From positions 1 through 13,616 of the forward strand of contig CAZISM010000138.1 in NCBI GenBank assembly GCA_964541895.1: 13,616 bases of DNA. The letters run 5' to 3'. The notes beneath the pieces are model-generated. The model was not told the DNA's origin. It did not search any database and was given only the letters and a program-made list of their open reading frames with translations. The DNA is from CAZISM01 sp964541895. GTDB taxonomy: Bacteria > Zhuqueibacterota > Zhuqueibacteria > Residuimicrobiales > Residuimicrobiaceae. A program made the translations under genes and the position numbers. Numbering within the stretch: the stretch's first letter is position 1; every line of letters starts with the position of its first letter. Positions 1-7,004 of the stretch are shown piece after piece.

Positions 1-311
1 GTTCCACAGCGGTCGTGCAATGCTATTCGAACGGCAGCAAAAAATTATCCAAGGAGTTGATAAAAGTGTACGGTGGAGATCGAACGGCTGTCATCGACGA
101 TTTCCGCGCGCTGCATGTGTATGACCGGCAAAAGAGCAGAGCGCGCGTCAGCGCCGGCAAAGGCCATGCGGAGGAGGTACGAATGTATATCGATTCCTGC
201 CTGGGACGGCGGCCGCCGCTCTTTAGCCGCGAAGAGCTGGAACTGGTGACTAGAACTACGCCGGCCGCGCAAACATCATTGACCACGAGAGAAGAACAGA
301 CCATCAGGTGA
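1..311 (+). CDS. C-terminal end of a Gfo/Idh/MocA-family oxidoreductase (5' end outside window)
   Basis: The reading frame is open from the window edge (codons start at base 3) to the TGA at 309-311, so only about the last 102 residues are visible. The residues NGSKKLSKELIKVY, TAVIDDFRALHVY and the KGHAEEVRMYIDS stretch match the C-terminal part of Gfo/Idh/MocA dehydrogenases. They especially resemble the bidomain form in which a zinc alcohol dehydrogenase half is fused to a Gfo/Idh half, found in polysaccharide and nucleotide-sugar clusters. The NAD-binding Rossmann part and any N-terminal half lie outside the window, so the fusion cannot be confirmed. The GTG at base 15 is internal to the domain and is not the start. 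The next frame begins 27 bases downstream on the same strand and also carries polysaccharide-synthesis fragments, which supports a former surface-glycan operon. The family call is good; the substrate is unknown. Confidence 0.75.
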   Translation, partial: STAVVQCYSNGSKKLSKELIKVYGGDRTAVIDDFRALHVYDRQKSRARVSAGKGHAEEVRMYIDSCLGRRPPLFSREELELVTRTTPAAQTSLTTREEQTIR

Positions 312-338
312 TTCGGCAGCAAAGGTGGAACACGGTGT

Positions 339-743
339 ATGAATATAGCACCCATGAACAGCGTAATGATTTTTTTAATAATCCTGGTCGTCAACGCGAT
401 CGTGACCCGTATCCTGCTGCAAAGCCTTTCCGGCTGGTTGATGGATAGTGGGGTATATGGCTATGATGTCAACAAGCCGGAGAAAACCAGGGTGCCGGAA
501 GAAGGCGGCGTCTCGGAAGTCGCCAACGTCCACGAGTTCAAACCCGACGAATCGGTGTTGCGATTGTTGAATCTGTCCAGCCATCATCCCATCATCGTGG
601 TGCGTAGCGAGCCCCTGCTGGAGAGCTATCCGGGAAAAGTATGCCTGGAAAGTTCTTTTTTCATCTTTTGGCCGGAGAGAGGGAAAAGCAAGCTTAACCC
701 AGTGCACCCCAGTTTCAGGTTTCGCTTGATTTTCAATTATTGA
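339..743 (+). pseudogene. Chimeric ORF: MraY-like GT4 N-terminus joined to a DUF354-like fragment
   Basis: This 134-residue frame starts at ATG 339 with AAAGGTGG (321-328) as a well-placed ribosome site. Residues 8-30 form a hydrophobic membrane helix. Residues 40-57 (GYDVNKPEKTRVPEEGG) are the first cytoplasmic motif of MraY/WecA/GPT-type sugar-phosphate phosphotransferases. Directly after, residues 61-100 (HEFKPDESVL, then PIIVVRSEPLLESY) resemble the middle of DUF354 glycosyltransferase-like proteins. From about residue 101 to the stop the sequence is unrelated to either. Intact GT4 phosphotransferases have about 300 residues and ten or so helices, so this product cannot be active. The simplest reading is an in-frame deletion that fused two neighbouring genes, with a second break removing the DUF354 end. 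An assembly join is the alternative. Family assignments rest on short motifs. Confidence 0.6.
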
Positions 744-943
744 TTTTCTAATTTCAGGTTGGAGGAGAAGAGAGAGTCGGATAAGAGATGACGTTTTGAA
801 AACGGGTATGTGGCGGAGGCGGCGTAGTGACATTGATTTATTTTTTGCCCCCTTGAGATCAACTTTTCTATCACCCTGCTTAGCTTGCCCGCCCTAAGAA
901 TCAAATTTTCAGTCATTAAAACCTTGAACGGCCGGGAACGACC

Positions 944-966
944 GCGGGATTGTATATTAATCCCGC
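944..966. repeat. 7-bp perfect inverted repeat with A/T-rich loop
   Basis: GCGGGAT (944-950) and ATCCCGC (960-966) are perfect inverted arms around the 9-base loop TGTATATTA. No T-run follows on either strand, so it does not look like an intrinsic terminator. It lies about 40 bases upstream of the promoter candidate at 1004-1032 and could be an operator or a transcript hairpin. Function is not shown. Confidence 0.35.
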
Positions 967-1003
967 CTCGCCCATTCTTTGTTCGAACTCCCATTCATTT
1001 ATG

Positions 1004-1032
1004 TTGTCGAAAAACCACTTCATCGGTATACT
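1004..1032 (+). promoter_or_regulatory. Sigma-70-like promoter candidate for the BACON/T9SS gene
   Basis: TTGTCG (1004-1009) and TATACT (1027-1032) are separated by exactly 17 bases, a near-consensus -35/-10 pair. Transcription would start near 1039, leaving a leader of only about 17 bases that just contains the AGGAGGT ribosome site (1044-1050). The short leader is a mild concern. In FCB-type bacteria the primary sigma factor may prefer a different -33/-7 consensus. Confidence 0.4.
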
Positions 1033-1055
1033 CTGAACAGGGCAGGAGGTGTAAC

Positions 1056-3566
1056 ATGACAAAGTCGTATTCGCTGCAGATGTGGCTTTATCTAGTTGTA
1101 TTGGTTGTTGCATGGCCTCTGGCAGCGGATCAACCGAAAATATCATTGAACCGCCAGGAACATATTTTTGCCTTTTTGGATCCTGACTCGATGAAATCGT
1201 CGTATGGCACCCCGGGCCAAACGTTTACTATTACCAATTCCGGTTCTGCACCGATGAGCTGGCAGGTTATTCCGCAAAATAAATGGATCAAAGCCACCCC
1301 GGTTCGGGGGATAAATTCAGGTACCGTCACTGTGACCGTAGATGCCGGCCAGCTGTTGCCCGGCTGGAATGCCGGCACGCTGAGGATCGAAGCGCCGGGC
1401 GCCGTCAATTCTCCGCAAACGTTTCATGTCAGCGCCAATCTGACGCAAACAGACGCTAATGCGTTTGGCGGCATCGATAATCCCGGTGCAAGCACCATTT
1501 TCAGTGGTAACATAACGATCACCGGCTGGGCCCTGGACGACATCGGCGTACAGCGTGTAGAGCTGTACCGGTATCCACAGCCTCAGGAGGGAACTGAGCC
1601 TGTTTTCCTTGGCAACGCTGCTTTCCAGGAGGGCAGCCGCCCCGACCTTCAACAGCAGTATTCGAATTATCCGCTCAATTATCGGGCCGGGTGGGGCTTT
1701 ATGCTGTTGACTAATTTTTTGCCCAGTAAAGGCATCGGCATGTATACCCTCTTTGCACAGGCTGTAGACCAGAACAATGTACCGAGAAAAGTGGGCGTTT
1801 CCACCATCACCTGCGATAACGGTCATGCGGTCAAACCTTTTGGCGCCATTGATACGCCGGCGCCGGGCGGCCTGGCTTCAGGTGCACAATACGTAAATTG
1901 GGGTTGGGTATTGACGCCTTCGCCCAATCAAATCCCCGCTCAAGGCACCACCATTGATGTTTTGGTGGACGGCGTTAACGTCGGACATCCAACGTACAAT
2001 GTCTATCGCCAGGATATTGCCGATCTCTTTCCCGGTTACGCCAATAGCGACGGCGCAGCGGCTTTTTTCGCGCTCAATACCGAGGTGTACCAAAACGGCG
2101 TGCACACGATTGAATGGATCGCCACAGATAACGCCGGCAATAAAGAGGGCATCGGCAGTCGGTATTTTACCATCCACAATTCTGCCGACATGGCAACGGC
2201 ACAGGTCGACAAAAGCAGTTTGGTATTCGGAAAAAGCTCCGGTCAATTACGAAAAGTTGGTGTCAACCAGGCCATCGCTTCCGTTACGCCGCCACAATCC
2301 ATCCTGGTGAAGAATGCCGGCGGGACGAGCCTGAACTGGCGCGCTGACGCTACAACGGCCTGGATCAAGCTGGCGCCTGCTTCTGGTAAAGGCAATGACC
2401 GGATCGACGTCAGCGTCAATCCGGCCGGCCTGGCGACCGGTGTTTATACCGGGACGATTGTAATCAGCGATTCTACGGCCTCTATGTCACCGCAAACGGT
2501 TATGGTCTCTCTGAATGTGCTCGACCGCAGCGAGCCACCAGTAGGCGCTGTCAGTCGGCCCGTCGATGGCGCTACGGTGAGTGGCACCCTTGCCGTCACC
2601 GGCTGGGCTTTGGACGATGTCGGTGTGGATTCTGTATGGCTTTGTCTGGATCAGGCAGGGGCGTTGACCAAATGGGCGCAGGCGTATTCCGTAGAGGACG
2701 CCAGACCGGATATCAGCAAAACCCGTTTTCATTATCCCAATTCCGACAGGGCCGGCTGGGGGTGCTTGCTGACGACCAACCTCTTGCCTGGTGGCGGCAA
2801 CGGCGCCTATAGAATAGTGGTCGTCGCCAAAGATGTGGAGGGCCAAGAGACTATTTTGGGAAGCCGCACCATTCAGGTGGATAACCAACATGCACAAAAT
2901 CCATTTGGCAGCGTCGATGTTCCCGTCTATGGAGGAACACTGTCTCCGGATCACAACTCCATCAGCGGGTGGGCGCTGACACCCTCTCCCAAGTCCATCC
3001 CGACGGATGGCTCTGGCATCAGAATATATCTGGATGGTGAGCCGGTGGGTAGACCGCAGTACAATATGTTTCGGAAAGATATTGCCGATCGGTTTCCTGA
3101 TTTGAAAAACGCTCAAGGCGCAGCCTGGCAATTCAGTGTGGATGTGGATAAATATGCGGAAGGTCCGCATGCTCTCGTATGCGAGGTCACCGATGACGGC
3201 GCTAATATTTCTCGTTTTCAGCAGTACGTGGTTATATCACATCAGCAGAGCACAGGCGTAACCCGGGCAGCTTCTGACGTGCTGCCGCTGAAGCATCGAC
3301 TTTTTCCAGCGTATCCCAATCCGTTCAACGGCGCTACGCAAATCGATTTTCTTCTGCAGGACAAGGCCGATGTGAAGGTGGTGGTGTATGATTTGCTCGG
3401 ACGGCAAATTCAGCAGTTGGTTGGTGGGTTTAGAGATGCGGGCCGATACACGGTGGTCTGGGAGGGCAAGGATGGTTCTCATCGCGCTGCAGCCAGCGGC
3501 CTCTATTTTGTTGTGTTGCGCGCCGGTCAGGTGCAACAGACGCAAAAGATTTTTTTGTTGCGATAG
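1056..3566 (+). CDS. Secreted BACON/Ig-like repeat protein with T9SS C-terminal sorting domain
   Basis: I place the start at ATG 1056 because AGGAGG lies 6-7 bases upstream and a signal peptide follows at once (residues 1-25, ending PLAADQ). The 836-residue product is built from a tandem unit. BACON-like domain 1 (about 30-130, with WIKATP) is followed by two beta-sandwich modules (136-255 and 256-375). Then BACON-like domain 2 (about 380-490, with WIKLAPASG) is followed by matching modules (493-610 and 615-728). Parallel motifs in the two halves include ITGWALDDIG/VTGWALDDVG, RAGWG, TPSP and NVYRQDIAD/NMFRKDIAD. The last 90 residues (YPNPFNGATQIDF, VVYDLLGRQI, ASGLYFVVLRAG) form a FlgD-like/T9SS type A sorting domain. 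BACON domains are thought to bind carbohydrate or mucin, so a cell-surface or released carbohydrate-binding protein is likely. No catalytic domain is visible. Confidence 0.85.
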   Translation: MTKSYSLQMWLYLVVLVVAWPLAADQPKISLNRQEHIFAFLDPDSMKSSYGTPGQTFTITNSGSAPMSWQVIPQNKWIKATPVRGINSGTVTVTVDAGQLLPGWNAGTLRIEAPGAVNSPQTFHVSANLTQTDANAFGGIDNPGASTIFSGNITITGWALDDIGVQRVELYRYPQPQEGTEPVFLGNAAFQEGSRPDLQQQYSNYPLNYRAGWGFMLLTNFLPSKGIGMYTLFAQAVDQNNVPRKVGVSTITCDNGHAVKPFGAIDTPAPGGLASGAQYVNWGWVLTPSPNQIPAQGTTIDVLVDGVNVGHPTYNVYRQDIADLFPGYANSDGAAAFFALNTEVYQNGVHTIEWIATDNAGNKEGIGSRYFTIHNSADMATAQVDKSSLVFGKSSGQLRKVGVNQAIASVTPPQSILVKNAGGTSLNWRADATTAWIKLAPASGKGNDRIDVSVNPAGLATGVYTGTIVISDSTASMSPQTVMVSLNVLDRSEPPVGAVSRPVDGATVSGTLAVTGWALDDVGVDSVWLCLDQAGALTKWAQAYSVEDARPDISKTRFHYPNSDRAGWGCLLTTNLLPGGGNGAYRIVVVAKDVEGQETILGSRTIQVDNQHAQNPFGSVDVPVYGGTLSPDHNSISGWALTPSPKSIPTDGSGIRIYLDGEPVGRPQYNMFRKDIADRFPDLKNAQGAAWQFSVDVDKYAEGPHALVCEVTDDGANISRFQQYVVISHQQSTGVTRAASDVLPLKHRLFPAYPNPFNGATQIDFLLQDKADVKVVVYDLLGRQIQQLVGGFRDAGRYTVVWEGKDGSHRAAASGLYFVVLRAGQVQQTQKIFLLR

Positions 3567-3696
3567 TCCATTGCTTATCCCCTGGGTCGGACAAAGCAGA
3601 ACCAAATGCCGGACATTGCGAAGGTGTCCTGCAACTTTTGGTCATTTTACGCGAAAAACCGCTCATAATAGAATCACTTCTTTTGATCGACTTCAC

Positions 3697-3730
3697 AAGC
3701 CTTGCCACGCCGGCGCGGTCTTGGCTTTTT
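3697..3730 (+). terminator. Possible Rho-independent terminator downstream of the BACON/T9SS gene
   Basis: AAGCC (3697-3701) pairs with GGCTT (3723-3727), and the loop itself folds through a GC-rich core (CCACG against CGCGG around CCGG). A run of five T residues (3726-3730) follows. The stem has internal mismatches and sits about 130 bases after the stop codon, so this is only a candidate. Confidence 0.35.
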
Positions 3731-3841
3731 ATGGATGAACCGATACTCGCTCCGTTCTGGACCTGAGGATCATCACGTTTTGTGGTCGCGGCCAATTCAT
3801 GACAGCAGAGAAAGCGGTCGTTTCGGTGCCATTTGCCCCGA

Positions 3842-3943
3842 ATCCTGAGATTGCCACGCTCCATTTGAGATCCATCTCTTTGGCCGTACCACTTCCTCCG
3901 CTCGCAATGACAGGGTGTTTTGCATTTTCTGTCATGGCGAGCG
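3842..3943. repeat. Dispersed-repeat-like element with a 15-bp inverted repeat
   Basis: The segment contains GAGATTGCCACGCTC and CGCTCGCAATGACAG, wording that resembles the small non-coding intergenic repeats found in many copies in numerous bacterial genomes (on the other strand, TGTCATTGCGAGCG followed later by GGCAATCTC). Inside it CGCTCGCAATGACAG (3899-3913) and CTGTCATGGCGAGCG (3929-3943) are inverted arms with one mismatch and a 15-base loop. The position, between two convergent stop codons, is typical of such elements, and the hairpin could end transcripts from either side. Copy number cannot be judged from one window. Confidence 0.5.
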
Positions 3944-3956
3944 TAGGCACTGATAT

Positions 3957-6281
3957 TTATTGGCGCCAAACGGCGCTCCAGACTGCTGCGTCCGGTGTAA
4001 GCAGAACACGTTCGTTTACGACCCGGAACTCTGCGCCTTGGAGGCTCTCAAATTTGCATTTCGTGCCCAGTTTAAGCGGCAGTTCGACCGCGGTGGGCGA
4101 CGGGCCTCGGCCGCGCTCGAAACGGAGGCGCCAGCGGCGTCCGCCGGACTCTGGCGCGAGCGTCAGGCTTACGCGTCCGAATCGCGTGGGCGAGGCGACG
4201 ATCTGAAGTGGTTCGCCTGTGGAAAGTTCCATATCGCCAATGCCCTGCAACAGGCGCAGTTCTGTGTCCACTTCAAGCGCCAGCATGTGGCGCAGATAGC
4301 GGACCATCTCACTGGTGGCCGAAATGTGCGGCATATCGCCCTGCTGGCGTGCGCTCACCGAATTGCGCAGCGGCTGTTCCTCTCGCCAAACATAGACCGG
4401 AGCGGCATGATTCAAAAAGCCCAGGAAATTGCGCCGCGCCAAATCCGGTTCGCGCAGCCAGAGGTGTATCTGCGCCTGGAACGCCGCCTGGTTGTTCCAC
4501 AAGCCGCCGTGCTGTATCCACCCGGTCTCTGCCGGTACCTGCTCGCGAACGCACGATTGCATCAGCGCATTGTGCCCTTGCGTGATCCAATGGTCCGGAT
4601 CAAACAAGAGGCCCGGGAAGATCGCGTGCGAGAGTGCCCATTGTGCACTTTGCGGCCGCGGTAGCGCCCAGCCTTCTTTCGCTTGCCATTGCGCATCTTC
4701 GGCGAGCAGCATGTGCAGATAGTAAAAGCCGTCGGCATGACGTCGCCTTTCCTGCTCTGCGGCTTTTAAGAACGATTGCCTGAGGTCACCATAGAGCCGG
4801 ATCGCGCTGTCAAACCCTTCCAACCTGCGCCGCTCGACGATATCCGTCAGGGCTTTGAGTCCAGCCAGCACCCAAACCGTGTTGGTCAGCTCCGGCCGGA
4901 TACCATCGATGCCTCCGTCGCAAAAGCCCTTGGCTAAAAGCCCATAGCGGCCGAGCGAACCGCCCTCTTTGACAGCCATGGTACGCTGACTCTCCAGGAA
5001 CTTGACGGCGCGCAAGACACCAGGCTTCATCGTGTCGAAAAAGGTCCAGTCCCCGGCCAGTTCTGCATGCCGTATCAGGCTGTAAATGGCGATGCCGGTG
5101 TCTTTCCAGTGCTCACGTCCGGCGCCGGCAAAGAAGGCGCCGCTCGAGTCCTGGTTGGCCCATTCATCCTCAAGAAGGCGCTGCGCTTCGCTGTCAAATC
5201 CGAGATAACGGATAGCCTCCATCATCCAAAGGCCGTCCAGCACCCAGAAACCGCGGTAGACGGTTGGTCCGGCCTGCAAGGTGAGCTTGCCGTCCATTTT
5301 CTCGCGCATCTGGAACATGCTGCATGCTCCTGCGGTGAGAAAATCCTGTAGCGGCTGAGGCAATCGCCACGCTACCGCGCCCTCCACAGGGCTCCACTTT
5401 TTCCAGTGCGCGCGCACCTCTGCTAAAAGTCCCCAAGGGTCCTGCACACCGGCGGCGATTTTTTCGTACCCTTGACCTGAACAGGGCAGGCGCAGAAAAC
5501 ACCACAGAGGCTGGTCGGCTGTAACTTCGGCCGGACGGATGCGGAATACCCAACCTCTGCCGTTGGGAAACATAGTCACAAAAGGCCGTGACGAGGCCAC
5601 CAGGAGCTGATCGTTTTTTCCTTCCGCAACGATGCGGTTGCGCTCGGGACAATCCAGAATGATGGCCTGCCGCCGGGAGTAAAAGGCCAGCGCAGGACCC
5701 ACGACCAGGCTGGACACCATTTTCGGCGTCACTTTGAGAATCACATTGTCCACGCGTCCTTCGTCAGGACGATTGGTGGCGAACGAGATCAGTTTTATTT
5801 CCGCTTCGGCGCGCTCCAGGTGTGTATGGATGATAGGCACGCCGGGCGCGTCCAGCCACTGGCGCATCAACCGGTCCTGCTCCATTCCCAACAAAGTCGG
5901 CTGAAAAATCTCGTTCGGCTCCGGATGGCCATAGCGGAACTCGCCGTTTTCACCCACCAGCGTTTTGTGCGAATCATAGTCGGTGAAGCAAATGGTGGAC
6001 TGCCACTGGAGAGGAGCAAAGCGGAAGTCGATCGCCGAGTAGAGATCGGGTGAAACGTCTGTGGCCATAACGCCCGTAATTCCCCGAGACACCTTGATAT
6101 CTGAAATTAAGGGATCGGGAACAGGACCGCTCAAGTCGTTTAGTGTGAAATGGATGTTTGAACAAGACTGATCTGCCTTTATGGATGATTCCTCAAGGTA
6201 TCTGTTGTCAATTTGTGATCGTGATATCCGAGGAATACAAAGAATCAAGCTGATCCCGATGAAAAATTTCAATCTTGTCAT
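3957..6281 (-). CDS. Secreted six-hairpin ((alpha/alpha)6-barrel) glycosidase-like protein
   Basis: I choose ATG 6281 over the upstream start at 6347. The ribosome site AAGGGA lies 6-7 bases upstream, and a clear signal peptide follows (FFIGISLILCIPRISRSQ, cleavage near residue 22). The mature protein is about 750 residues. Residues 40-280 look like a beta-rich N-terminal domain. Residues 285-665 have the alternating helical pattern of six-hairpin glycosidases (GH15/GH63/GH65/GH78-like), with GFWVLDGLWMMEAIRYLGF (344-362) at the place where such enzymes carry an active-site acid (Asp349). Further barrel motifs are HWKDTGIAIY (391-400), PELTNTVWVLAGL (463-475), AETGWIQHGGLWNNQA (584-599) and ATSEMVRYLRHML (655-667). 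Residues 680-774 would form a C-terminal beta domain. The fold is supported; catalytic residues and substrate are not identified. Export and nearby GH127 and GH92 remnants suggest polysaccharide breakdown. Confidence 0.7.
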   Translation of the reverse strand: MTRLKFFIGISLILCIPRISRSQIDNRYLEESSIKADQSCSNIHFTLNDLSGPVPDPLISDIKVSRGITGVMATDVSPDLYSAIDFRFAPLQWQSTICFTDYDSHKTLVGENGEFRYGHPEPNEIFQPTLLGMEQDRLMRQWLDAPGVPIIHTHLERAEAEIKLISFATNRPDEGRVDNVILKVTPKMVSSLVVGPALAFYSRRQAIILDCPERNRIVAEGKNDQLLVASSRPFVTMFPNGRGWVFRIRPAEVTADQPLWCFLRLPCSGQGYEKIAAGVQDPWGLLAEVRAHWKKWSPVEGAVAWRLPQPLQDFLTAGACSMFQMREKMDGKLTLQAGPTVYRGFWVLDGLWMMEAIRYLGFDSEAQRLLEDEWANQDSSGAFFAGAGREHWKDTGIAIYSLIRHAELAGDWTFFDTMKPGVLRAVKFLESQRTMAVKEGGSLGRYGLLAKGFCDGGIDGIRPELTNTVWVLAGLKALTDIVERRRLEGFDSAIRLYGDLRQSFLKAAEQERRRHADGFYYLHMLLAEDAQWQAKEGWALPRPQSAQWALSHAIFPGLLFDPDHWITQGHNALMQSCVREQVPAETGWIQHGGLWNNQAAFQAQIHLWLREPDLARRNFLGFLNHAAPVYVWREEQPLRNSVSARQQGDMPHISATSEMVRYLRHMLALEVDTELRLLQGIGDMELSTGEPLQIVASPTRFGRVSLTLAPESGGRRWRLRFERGRGPSPTAVELPLKLGTKCKFESLQGAEFRVVNERVLLTPDAAVWSAVWRQ

Positions 6282-6659
6282 TTTTATTCCCTTCAGCGTG
6301 ACAGCGGTCGAATCGGTGCTGTGGCGAGGCCGCGGTAGTGACAACATGTGCGATAGGCCAGATTTAACCGGGCCAAAAGAGCCGCTTTGCTCGCGGTATA
6401 TCTGGCACCCTTGATAACGCAGTTATTGGGCCAATATATATATTCTGAGCCTTGTTTTCAATATTTTTTGCGGTTATTACGATGTAAATTAATTAGTTGG
6501 TTTGGCCTAACGCTGATTCGACAGTGTAACATTTAGGTGGAATGGTCCAAATCAATGTGTCGTTTAGGATAGGTTTGAAATAGTTGCAAGCGCGAAAATG
6601 ATTCAATGATTCAATTTTATCGCCCTGCAATTGTGGAGTAGAGAAACTTGAGGAACAAA
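6282..6659. other. Divergent intergenic region between the six-hairpin gene and the Tat ORF
   Basis: These 378 bases separate divergent starts and should hold promoters for both sides. The half near 6420-6620 is distinctly A/T-rich and includes AATATATATATT (6432-6443) and a direct repeat TGATTCAA at 6599-6606 and 6608-6615. An imperfect inverted repeat at 6357-6406 is listed separately. I found no -35/-10 pair good enough to report on either strand and no gene. Confidence 0.5.
6357..6406. repeat. Imperfect inverted repeat in the leader of the six-hairpin gene
   Basis: GCCAGATTTAACCG (6357-6370) and CGCGGTATATCTGGC (6392-6406) are inverted arms. The outer seven bases pair perfectly, and the rest pair with one mismatch and a bulge around a GC-rich loop. 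The site lies 76-125 bases upstream of ATG 6281 and could be an operator or a leader hairpin. No known riboswitch signature was recognised. Confidence 0.35.
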
Positions 6660-7004
6660 ATGAAACCAACACCCAATCTCACTCGTCGCCAGGCCTTAAA
6701 AATCGGCGCCGGCGCTGCACTGATCCAGACAGGCGCATTGACCGGCAGCGGGCTAAAGGCAGCCAGCGCCAACGAAATACCGGATTGCGGTTCTGGGGAA
6801 GCACGTGCGTTCCCATTCCTGATCATCCGGCTGCATCCCCGGCACCATCGGGAGAGGTTGGCCATGCGGGTCTGGCAGCGCTACGGTCCAGAGTCGCTAA
6901 TATTTTTGGCCCATATCCAAAAACACAGGCTTCTCCAGGGATCGGTCCGTCCTTCAGGCGTACACAATTCCGGTTCTCACAGTAAACCCCGCCTTTATAG
7001 ATAA
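6660..7004 (+). pseudogene. Orphan Tat signal peptide cut off from its enzyme
   Basis: ATG 6660 is preceded by TGAGGAAC with good spacing. The first 38 residues are a textbook twin-arginine signal: MKPTPNLTRRQALKIGAG, then a hydrophobic stretch and the A-S-A-N region as a likely cleavage zone. After about residue 42 the frame becomes arginine- and histidine-rich (for example RLHPRHHRERLAMRVWQRY), because it is reading antisense to the GH127-like gene at 6823-8330. A Tat signal with no folded domain behind it has no obvious use. Tat signals are common on secreted glycosidases that bind metals, and the facing GH127-like body lacks exactly this part. I therefore infer that this is the detached 5' end of that gene, separated by an inversion. 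It might instead come from an unrelated deleted gene. Confidence 0.55.

Larger units (their letters stand above)
744..1055. other. Intergenic leader region upstream of the BACON/T9SS protein gene
   Basis: These 312 bases hold no convincing gene. An open frame continues upstream of ATG 1056 as far as 885, but its extra 57 residues are arginine- and proline-rich, lack any signal sequence and would bury the real signal peptide, so I treat it as non-coding. The region contains a 7-bp inverted repeat (944-966) and a good promoter candidate (1004-1032), listed separately. A short direct repeat, TTTCAGGTT, occurs near 713 and 751. Confidence 0.5.
3567..3956. other. Convergent intergenic region, no gene; repeat-like content
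   Basis: These 390 bases separate two convergent genes. Frames that cross it are rich in Arg, Ser, Cys and Thr and match no protein. It holds a possible terminator for the upstream gene (3697-3730) and a repeat-like element (about 3842-3943), both listed separately. Confidence 0.6.

Noticed and set aside
885..1055. N-terminal extension of the BACON/T9SS protein frame
   Set aside because: The extension lacks a ribosome site, is Arg/Pro-rich, and would place the signal peptide 57 residues inside the protein. ATG 1056 has AGGAGG at correct spacing.
3957..5650. Long plus-strand and alternative minus frames inside the six-hairpin gene
   Set aside because: They are frame shadows, rich in Arg, Cys, Pro and His and without motifs; the 774-residue gene explains the region.
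6282..6347. Upstream start for the six-hairpin protein
   Set aside because: It adds 22 polar residues in front of the signal peptide. ATG 6281 has its own ribosome site and puts the signal peptide at the N-terminus.
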